A DNA stretch of 64,000 nucleotides, from NCBI GenBank assembly GCA_002345675.1, contig DDWL01000038.1, forward strand, positions 66,920-130,919, written 5' to 3'. Under the pieces are notes generated by a model that saw nothing but the letters and a program-made list of their open reading frames with translations, was not told where the DNA came from and did not search any database. The translations under genes and the position numbers were made by a program. The first letter of the stretch is position 1; each line of letters opens with the position of its first letter. Below, one piece after another: positions 8,153-14,474 of this stretch. The stretch comes from Bacteroidales bacterium UBA2287 (GTDB lineage: Bacteria; Bacteroidota; Bacteroidia; Bacteroidales; Tenuifilaceae).

Positions 8153-9394
8153 ATGATAAGAATAAAACCATTTAAGGGCGTGCGCCCTCCAAAGGAAATG
8201 GCCAAAGATGTAGCCTCGCGCCCTTACGACGTGCTTAATTCCGTTGAGGCAAAAGCCGAAGCTGGCGAAAAATCGCTTCTTCACATTATTAAACCCGAAA
8301 TCGATTTCGATCCAATTATCGACGAGCACTCAAACGAAGCATACAATAAGGCTGTTGAGAACTTTAAGAAATGGCAGGCTAAAGGATGGTTGGTGCAGGA
8401 CGAAAAGGAAATGTACTATGTTTACGCTCAAACCATGAATGGCCGTACTCAGTATGGTTTAGCGGTTTGCTGCCATTTTGAAGATTACATGGAAGGCCGC
8501 ATTAAAAAACACGAACTTACTCGCCCCGACAAGGAAGAGGATCGTATGATTCATGTTCGTAATCAAAATGCCAACATAGAACCAGTTTTCTTTGGCTATC
8601 CAGCCATTAAAGAAATTGACGAAATTGTTGCTAACGTAGTTAAAAATAGCAAACCCGAGTACGATTTTGTTGCCGACGAAGGCTTTGGTCATCACTTTTG
8701 GCCAATTTCTGACGATGCAACAATTAAACGGATTACCGAAATTTTTGCAAAGCAACCTGCCCTTTACGTTGCCGACGGTCACCACCGAACTGCCGCTGCA
8801 GCAAGGGTAGGAATGGAGAAAAAAGCAAAGAATCCTAATCACACTGGAAACGAGGAGTACAACTACTTTCTTGCAGTAATTTTCCCAGACAATCAGCTAA
8901 GTATTATCGACTACAATAGGGTTGTAAAGGATTTAAACGGATTAACTCCTGCTCAGCTTATCGATGCAGTTAAAAAGGATTTCGATGTTGTTGAAATGGG
9001 CAAAGATATTTATACCCCCAGCAAATTGCACAACTTTAGCATGTACCTCGAAGGAAAATGGTATTCACTTTCGGCAAAACCTGGTACTTATAACGACAAC
9101 GACCCCATTGGCGTGCTCGATGTAACAGTACTTTCGAATTTGGTACTCGATAAAATTCTCGACATAAAAGACCTAAGAACTTCGAAACGCATCGATTTTG
9201 TTGGTGGAATTCGCGGTCTTGGCGAACTAAAAAAACGTGTCGATAGTGGCGAAATGGCAGTAGCGTTTGCCCTATACCCTGTATCCATGAAGCAACTCAT
9301 TAATATTGCCGATACAGGTAACATTATGCCTCCAAAAACCACTTGGTTCGAACCAAAGCTTCGAAGCGGATTGGTAATTCACAAGCTCGATTAA
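8153..9394 (+). CDS. DUF1015 family protein linked to serine biosynthesis
   Basis: Protein of 413 residues matching the DUF1015 family (N-terminal IKPFKGVRPPKEMAKDVASRPYD). No function is established as far as I know. It carries ADGHHRTAAAARV with D208-G209-H210-H211-R212, which resembles the GxRRxxAA/DGHHR nucleotide-binding motif of ParB/sulfiredoxin-fold proteins, a fold used by the free-serine kinases SerK and SbnI. A conserved VGGIRGLGELKKRVDSGE segment follows near residue 345. It lies 90 bases after serA and is followed by a strong terminator, ending the serine cluster. A role in serine phosphate metabolism is inference. Confidence 0.88.
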   Translation: MIRIKPFKGVRPPKEMAKDVASRPYDVLNSVEAKAEAGEKSLLHIIKPEIDFDPIIDEHSNEAYNKAVENFKKWQAKGWLVQDEKEMYYVYAQTMNGRTQYGLAVCCHFEDYMEGRIKKHELTRPDKEEDRMIHVRNQNANIEPVFFGYPAIKEIDEIVANVVKNSKPEYDFVADEGFGHHFWPISDDATIKRITEIFAKQPALYVADGHHRTAAAARVGMEKKAKNPNHTGNEEYNYFLAVIFPDNQLSIIDYNRVVKDLNGLTPAQLIDAVKKDFDVVEMGKDIYTPSKLHNFSMYLEGKWYSLSAKPGTYNDNDPIGVLDVTVLSNLVLDKILDIKDLRTSKRIDFVGGIRGLGELKKRVDSGEMAVAFALYPVSMKQLINIADTGNIMPPKTTWFEPKLRSGLVIHKLD

Positions 9395-9404
9395 CCAAAT
9401 TATT

Positions 9405-9427
9405 AAAGCCCCGAAAGGGGCTTTTTT
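9405..9427 (+). terminator. Rho-independent terminator of the serine cluster
   Basis: AAAGCCCC at 9405-9412 with a GAAA tetraloop and GGGGCTTTTTT at 9417-9427. Confidence 0.92.
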
Positions 9428-9433
9428 CGTAAG

Positions 9434-9497
9434 CTCGTCCGACCGCTCTTAGCGGTCTGACGAGTAAGTAAAGATCCGCTCAAAGCGGTTGAACGAG
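9434..9497. repeat. REP-like double palindrome (ACCGCT...AGCGGT)
   Basis: A 31-base imperfect palindrome at 9434-9464 has outer arms CTCGT/ACGAG and inner arms GACCGCT/AGCGGTC. A second, shorter one at 9473-9497 has CCGCTCAAAGCGG followed by TTGAACGAG. Both share CCGCT...AGCGG and the ACGAG end. They lie just after a terminator in intergenic DNA. Confidence 0.75.
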
Positions 9498-9556
9498 TTA
9501 GTTAAGATTTAAACCGTAATATTTCAATTGAACCTTAGTGGCATAAAAGAAAAAAC

Positions 9557-9564
9557 TACCTTTG
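9557..9564 (+). promoter_or_regulatory. -7 box of the CDF transporter gene
   Basis: TACCTTTG matches TAnnTTTG, 23 bases before the ATG. No well-spaced -33 box is seen. Confidence 0.45.
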
Positions 9565-9587
9565 TATTATAATCAATTTGTTGTTCG

Positions 9588-10487
9588 ATGCAAACCAACA
9601 ATACAATCGATTCTAGGTTCGAAAATCAAAAGTTAGCCCAAACCGAGGGTTGGGTTTCAATTGTTTTCAACATACTGCTATTTGCCCTAAAGTACTGGGC
9701 TGGCGTTGTAACCGGTTCGGTAGCCATTATTGCCGATGCATGGCATACCCTTTCCGACTCGCTTAGTTCGGTTTTTGTTATAGTAGGAGCAAAGGTTTCA
9801 TCGAGGCCAGCCGACAAAGATCACCCATTTGGACATGGTAGAGCCGAACTAATTAGCTCAATTCTTATTGGGTCGTTACTTGGTGTTATTGCCTATTCGT
9901 TTGTTATTGAAGGTATTGCAGCCCTTAGGGAGCATAAACAGGCAAATTTTGGCCTTTTGGCCATTGTGGTTACTGTTGTTTCTATTATTGCTAAAGAGGG
10001 ATTAGCACAATATGCCTTTTGGATTGCCCGTCGAACCAATATGCAGTCGGTAAAGGCTGATGCTTGGCATCACCGAAGCGATGCAATTTCGTCGGTTGTT
10101 GTTTTAGCGGGTATTTTGCTTAGTCGTTACTTTTGGTGGATGGACGGTGTATTGGGAATAGTGGTTGCAATCCTCATTTTTCATGCAGCATATACCATTA
10201 TTCGTTCGTCGGGGAGTTCGCTTATGGGCGAAAAACCTGACCAGGATTTCATAAAGGAGGTAAAGCAAATTTGTAACGAATCTGCTGGTTTTAATGTGGT
10301 ACCACACCACTTTCATCTACATAACTATATTTACCATAAGGAGTTAACTTTTCATATTTTTTTACAAGGAAATATGACTATAAATGAAGGACACGAAGTG
10401 GCGAACCGTATTGAATGCGCTATTTTAAATAAACTTGGGGTTGAATCGACCATACATATTGAACCCAAAAAAGAAGTAAATTCATAA
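9588..10487 (+). CDS. Cation diffusion facilitator (Zn/Fe/Mn-type exporter)
   Basis: Inner-membrane divalent metal/proton antiporter of the CDF family, exporting zinc or a similar cation. The 299 residues give about six membrane segments. The two metal-site motifs are in place: ADAWHTLSD in TM2 (around residue 45) and ADAWHHRSD in TM5 (around 150), giving the DxxxD/HxxxD ligand set. The C-terminal cytoplasmic domain (residues 205-299) is present. The YggS gene follows with a 3-base gap, so the two are probably translationally coupled. The exact metal cannot be read. Confidence 0.93.
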   Translation: MQTNNTIDSRFENQKLAQTEGWVSIVFNILLFALKYWAGVVTGSVAIIADAWHTLSDSLSSVFVIVGAKVSSRPADKDHPFGHGRAELISSILIGSLLGVIAYSFVIEGIAALREHKQANFGLLAIVVTVVSIIAKEGLAQYAFWIARRTNMQSVKADAWHHRSDAISSVVVLAGILLSRYFWWMDGVLGIVVAILIFHAAYTIIRSSGSSLMGEKPDQDFIKEVKQICNESAGFNVVPHHFHLHNYIYHKELTFHIFLQGNMTINEGHEVANRIECAILNKLGVESTIHIEPKKEVNS

Positions 10488-10490
10488 GAA

Positions 10491-11168
10491 GTGGACTTAA
10501 AAACTATCATATCAAATTTTAAGGCTGAATTACCTCAGGGTGTTACTCTGGTTGCTGTATCGAAAACCCATCCCTTCGAAGCGGTAATGGATGCCTATAG
10601 TGCAGGACAACGAATATTTGGCGAGAATAGGGTTCAGGAACTTTTGCCAAAGGCCGAAGCACTTCCGAAGGATATTGAATGGCACTTAATTGGTCATTTA
10701 CAAACAAATAAGGTTAAGTATATTGTTCCGTTTGTTGCGTTAATCCATTCAATCGATAGTTTTAAACTGCTAAAGGAAGTTAACAAAGAAGCAACCAAGT
10801 GCAATAGGGTAGTGGACTGCCTTTTACAGGTTTACATTGCAAGCGAAGAAACTAAATTTGGGCTTAACGAGGAGGAACTTTTCGAATTGCTTTCGAATAC
10901 CGAAATTATTTCCTTTAAAAATTGTCGAATTGTTGGCCTAATGGGTATGGCAACCTTTACCGAAAATAGAAATCAAATTCGAAGCGAATTTCAGCATCTA
11001 AAGGAACTTTTCGAAAAAGTTAAAGTGAAATACCCCTTTTTAAATCCTCATTTTAAAGAACTTTCAATGGGCATGTCGAGCGATTTCGATATTGCCATTG
11101 AGGAGGGCAGCACTTTAATTCGTGTGGGAAGCGCAATTTTTGGCGACAGGGAATACCAACGTACCTAA
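10491..11168 (+). CDS. yggS: YggS/PROSC family pyridoxal phosphate homeostasis protein
   Basis: Non-catalytic PLP-binding barrel that keeps vitamin B6 and amino acid pools in balance. It is 225 residues and starts at GTG 10491, 3 bases after the CDF stop; an AAGAA stretch precedes it. PLP lysine K25 lies in AVSKTHP. Other landmarks are FGENRVQE, WHLIGHLQTNK and SMGMSSDFDIAIEEGST (phosphate site) followed by RVGSAIFG. Length and motifs match the family throughout. Confidence 0.94.
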   Translation: MDLKTIISNFKAELPQGVTLVAVSKTHPFEAVMDAYSAGQRIFGENRVQELLPKAEALPKDIEWHLIGHLQTNKVKYIVPFVALIHSIDSFKLLKEVNKEATKCNRVVDCLLQVYIASEETKFGLNEEELFELLSNTEIISFKNCRIVGLMGMATFTENRNQIRSEFQHLKELFEKVKVKYPFLNPHFKELSMGMSSDFDIAIEEGSTLIRVGSAIFGDREYQRT

Positions 11169-11231
11169 AAAAAAGCTATTTTAGGCTCGCTTAAGCAAAC
11201 TAAAAAACTCAGAATTCAAAATATAAAATCC

Positions 11232-12209
11232 ATGAAGAAGCTTGAAACCACGTATATGGGGTTAAACCTTAAAAATCCCGTTATTGTTAGTAGTTCGGGT
11301 TTAACATCCAATGTCGATTCCATAAAAAAGCTTGAAGACAATTTGGCTTCAGCAGTAGTGTTAAAGTCGCTATTTGAGGAGCAAATACTTCACGAAGCAG
11401 GGGCCTTATCGGTTCAAAGCGATTATCCCGAAGCCGACGATTACCTTCGAGCATATGTTACAAGCAATAATGTTGAAAATTATCTCGAACTTATTGCTAA
11501 GGCTAAAGCCTCGGTTTCAATTCCAGTAATTGCAAGTATTAACTGCGTTTCGGCATCAAATTGGGTCGATTTTGCTGCTAAAATTCAACAGGCTGGCGCC
11601 AGCGCCCTCGAGGTTAACGTTTTTGTTTTGCCAACCGATTCAAAGAAAACGGCTGAGGATTACGAGCAGGTTTACTATACATTAGCCGAAAAACTTAAAA
11701 ATGTAATAACCATACCCGTTGCCTTTAAACTTGGCGATCATTTTACAAACCCTGTAAGGGTTGTAGAGCAGCTTTGGTTTCGTAATGTAAAGGGAGTTGT
11801 ACTTTTTAACCGCTTTTTTGCTCCCGATATCGACATAAATAAAATGAAAGTTGTTTCGGCCGAGGTGTTTAGTAATCCAGCCGACTTGCGCGACACTCTT
11901 CGTTGGGTAGCCCTCACAAGTAATAAAGTACAAAACATCGATATCTCAGCATCTACTGGAGTTCATAACAGTGAAGCTGCCATAAAATTGCTTTTGGCAG
12001 GCGCTAAAACAGTTCAAACTTGCTCAGCATTGTACCGAAATGGGCACGCTCACTTAAAAGTTATTGTTGAGGGAATTGAACAATGGATGAGCCAAAAGGG
12101 TTACAAATCGGTTGATGAGTTTAGAGGAATTATGGGTTACGGAAAAGTTGGCGATCCTGCAGTATACGAACGCAGTCAATTTATGAAGTACTACTCAAGC
12201 CACGAATAG
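11232..12209 (+). CDS. Dihydroorotate dehydrogenase-like flavoprotein
   Basis: FMN-barrel protein of the dihydroorotate dehydrogenase superfamily, 325 residues (TTYMGLNLKNPVIVSSSGLTS at the start, KLLLAGAKTVQTCSALYRNG in the phosphate-binding end). In true class 1 PyrD enzymes the catalytic base lies in a CPN-type loop; here the equivalent strand reads ASALEVNVFVLPTDSKK with no Cys or Ser base visible. It is therefore better called PyrD-like than PyrD, and may act on another dihydropyrimidine or substrate. It follows yggS by 63 bases. A convergent terminator is shared with the next gene. Confidence 0.85.
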   Translation: MKKLETTYMGLNLKNPVIVSSSGLTSNVDSIKKLEDNLASAVVLKSLFEEQILHEAGALSVQSDYPEADDYLRAYVTSNNVENYLELIAKAKASVSIPVIASINCVSASNWVDFAAKIQQAGASALEVNVFVLPTDSKKTAEDYEQVYYTLAEKLKNVITIPVAFKLGDHFTNPVRVVEQLWFRNVKGVVLFNRFFAPDIDINKMKVVSAEVFSNPADLRDTLRWVALTSNKVQNIDISASTGVHNSEAAIKLLLAGAKTVQTCSALYRNGHAHLKVIVEGIEQWMSQKGYKSVDEFRGIMGYGKVGDPAVYERSQFMKYYSSHE

Positions 12210-12234
12210 TAAAAAAGAATAGAATTGAACCCAA

Positions 12235-12269
12235 AAAAAGAACGGCTTCGTTATGAGGCCGTTCTTTTT
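12235..12269. terminator. Bidirectional terminator between convergent genes
   Basis: AAAAAGAACGGC at 12235-12246 pairs with GCCGTTCTTTTT at 12258-12269. The right arm overlaps the last codons of the minus-strand gene. Confidence 0.88.
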
Positions 12270-12790
12270 GCTTTATCGAGCGTGCTTACCATTTCTAGAA
12301 GTAGCAGCTGCTTATCCCTGTCGGTTTTGCTTACGTTCGACTTAACTAGAGCTATATAATTCGATAGTTGCTCAACAGTCAGAGAATCTAAGTTATTTTC
12401 AATTACCGTAAACGCTTCAAAAGCAGTTTGGTAATCGCTTTTGCAAAGTATATCAAAGAAAATATCAATATTTTCGGTAAAGTCGAGGCGGCTTTGCCAA
12501 CAAATGGTTAGCACATCAGTAATCTTCTTCGATTCGTAATTTTTCTTTAAAAACTCTACGTAAAGCTTTGCAGCTTGTAAATCTTTTATGTCGGTTAGGG
12601 TTTCTATTACTGTTCTTTTTAAAGTTTCGCTTCGGTTCGAAAGAAGAATATTAAGAAACGTATTAACAAGATACAATCCACCATTATCGCGAAGTTCAAG
12701 AATAAGCGAAATGGCATTCTCGTCGTTCGACGAATTGATTTGTTCAATTATTTTATTCTGATAATCAGTCGTTTTTGCTTGCAAGTCCAT
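12251..12790 (-). CDS. Helical-repeat (HEAT-like) cytoplasmic protein, function unknown
   Basis: Protein of 179 residues with no signal peptide or membrane segment. The sequence is a chain of amphipathic helices of about 30-35 residues (NAISLILELRDNGG, YLVNTFLNILLSN, RTVIETLTDIKDLQAA, TAFEAFTVIENNLDSL), the pattern of HEAT-type repeats, which usually mediate protein contacts. I do not recognise the family. It is convergent with the PyrD-like gene. A minus-strand -7 box TACATTTG lies at 12823-12816, 26 bases upstream of its ATG. Confidence 0.75.
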   Translation of the reverse strand: MDLQAKTTDYQNKIIEQINSSNDENAISLILELRDNGGLYLVNTFLNILLSNRSETLKRTVIETLTDIKDLQAAKLYVEFLKKNYESKKITDVLTICWQSRLDFTENIDIFFDILCKSDYQTAFEAFTVIENNLDSLTVEQLSNYIALVKSNVSKTDRDKQLLLLEMVSTLDKAKRTAS

Positions 12791-12815
12791 AGTGTTGAAT
12801 TTGTATATTGGGTTG

Positions 12816-12823
12816 CAAATGTA
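12816..12823 (-). promoter_or_regulatory. -7 box for the HEAT-like gene
   Basis: TACATTTG on the minus strand, an exact TAnnTTTG match. No clear -33 partner. Confidence 0.4.
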
Positions 12824-13029
12824 CTACTGTTTTTCGTTAAAATTGATGATTTATATTCAGGATTTGGATTTTTAAAGCCATGGTGATATGAATCATATTG
12901 ATTTGTCTCGATATATATTCTATATTTACTCGATTTTTAATGGTTTTATTCTGTTATTTAACAAAAAAATTATATTTTTACTTCACCGAATAGTTCGTTT
13001 TTCGTATATACTTATAAATCAAAATAATT

Positions 13030-13947
13030 ATGGCTCTTGGATGTAAGTCAAGTAAGCTTAACCGGATTTTCACAGTAATAATGGCATTTGCAATGCTAGG
13101 CTGTGCATCAGATCCAGGAAAAAAAGAGAGAATTGAAGTTGAAGTTTCCGACGACGCAACCGTTGAAGCTGCTCGCGAAGGGATACAAACAGCCCGCCAA
13201 ATTTTTTATTCGCTTCCTTCTCCCCTCGAAACAGCCATGATACTGAAGCGCGCAGGTGCTAAGTACAACGAGGAAATCCTTAACCCCGTCGAAAATCTAT
13301 CGAAGTATACAACCAACAAAAGCATGGCGCTTAACTTAGGTATTTATAGTACCGACCTTAGCTATGCTAGTTTGTTCGACCAAACCCAAGCTTCCATTAA
13401 GTATATGTCGGCCTCCAAAAAATTAGCCGAAAATCTTGGCATACTTAATGCCATAGACAATGCCATTATTCAACGCCTCGAAGAGAATGTTAATAACCGT
13501 GAGGTTATTATGGATATAATTTCCGAAACTTTTCTTAATACCAATTCAATTCTCGAAGAGAATGATCGCGTTGCTGTTGGAGCAATAATACTTGTAGGTG
13601 GTTGGATTGAGGGTTTATACATTGCAACTTCGTTGGTTGGCGATGTTAAGACTTCCGATAATGAGCTTATAGAAAGAATAATTGACCAAAAGTTATCGCT
13701 TGGTACTGTAATTAACCTTCTCGACCAACATAAGGGAAATGCTGATATTAAGGATGTAATGAAGGATGTTATGTCGCTTAAGACCATTTTTGACGAGGTT
13801 AAAATAGCCGTTTCACAAATTGAGGCAATTCCTCAAGAGGGTGGTGTAACTACTCTTCGAAGCAGTAATGTAACCTCAGTTAGTCCCGAAGTTTTTGCAA
13901 AGCTTAAAGAACAGGTTAAAACAATTAGAAAAAGTTACACTTTGTAA
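13030..13947 (+). CDS. Predicted lipoprotein, family unrecognised
   Basis: The 305 residues begin with a lipoprotein signal: hydrophobic stretch IFTVIMAFAM and lipobox MLGC with C25. The body is almost wholly helical and includes YSLPSPLETAMILKRAGAKYN, a long acidic helix pair around residues 140-200, and a Gly-rich hydrophobic helix AIILVGGWIEGLYIATSLVG. I recognise it only as a Bacteroidota-type conserved hypothetical. It is followed after 15 bases by an exported protein gene and then a terminator, so the two form an operon. Membrane-anchored envelope role is inference. Confidence 0.8.
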   Translation: MALGCKSSKLNRIFTVIMAFAMLGCASDPGKKERIEVEVSDDATVEAAREGIQTARQIFYSLPSPLETAMILKRAGAKYNEEILNPVENLSKYTTNKSMALNLGIYSTDLSYASLFDQTQASIKYMSASKKLAENLGILNAIDNAIIQRLEENVNNREVIMDIISETFLNTNSILEENDRVAVGAIILVGGWIEGLYIATSLVGDVKTSDNELIERIIDQKLSLGTVINLLDQHKGNADIKDVMKDVMSLKTIFDEVKIAVSQIEAIPQEGGVTTLRSSNVTSVSPEVFAKLKEQVKTIRKSYTL

Positions 13948-13962
13948 TTAAAAATACTTTAT

Positions 13963-14403
13963 ATGAAAACTCTTATATCTCTCATTGTTTTTGGTGTTTT
14001 ACTTACAAGTGCATCTGTAAGCCAAGCCCAGTGTAAAAACTTTGCCAAAAAGGTATGTAAACTCGAGTTAACGCCATATATTCACGATGGTAACTTTAAT
14101 GCGGCTATTTTAACCGAAGGCGAGGATGCCGAACTCTTTAAAACATTTTATGCAGGGCAGGAGTACCGTATTGCCGTTTGTGGTTCGGAAACCCTTGCTA
14201 AAGTTGAGTTTAAGGTTATGGATGTTGAACGTAGAGTGCTATTTACCAATGTTTCAAAGAATTTTGCCCCTTCGTGGGATTTTAAAGTTGAAGCAACTCA
14301 GCAGCTAATAATTTCTGTGGTTGTTCACAATAATCCCAATAGTACCCCCGATAACATGTCGAGCGGTTGTGTGTCAATAATGTTTGGACTGAAAACTGAC
14401 TAA
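13963..14403 (+). CDS. Small exported protein, function unknown
   Basis: The 146 residues start with a cleavable signal peptide (MKTLISLIVFGVLLTSASVSQA, cut before QC). The mature part has three cysteines (CKNFAKKVC near the start and SGCVS near the end) and alternating beta-strand patterns such as YRIAVCGSETLAKVEFKVMD and QQLIISVVVHN, suggesting a small beta-sandwich. It shares an operon with the upstream lipoprotein. No family is recognised. Confidence 0.78.
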   Translation: MKTLISLIVFGVLLTSASVSQAQCKNFAKKVCKLELTPYIHDGNFNAAILTEGEDAELFKTFYAGQEYRIAVCGSETLAKVEFKVMDVERRVLFTNVSKNFAPSWDFKVEATQQLIISVVVHNNPNSTPDNMSSGCVSIMFGLKTD

Positions 14404-14429
14404 ATTGAACTAAAATATAACAAGACACG

Positions 14430-14454
14430 AAAACCGCCAATTGGCGGTTTTTTT
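14430..14454 (+). terminator. Terminator of the lipoprotein/exported protein operon
   Basis: AAAACCGCCA at 14430-14439 pairs with TGGCGGTTTT at 14442-14451, with a T-run of seven in all. Confidence 0.9.
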
Positions 14455-14474
14455 ATGTGATATTATCTACTAAA

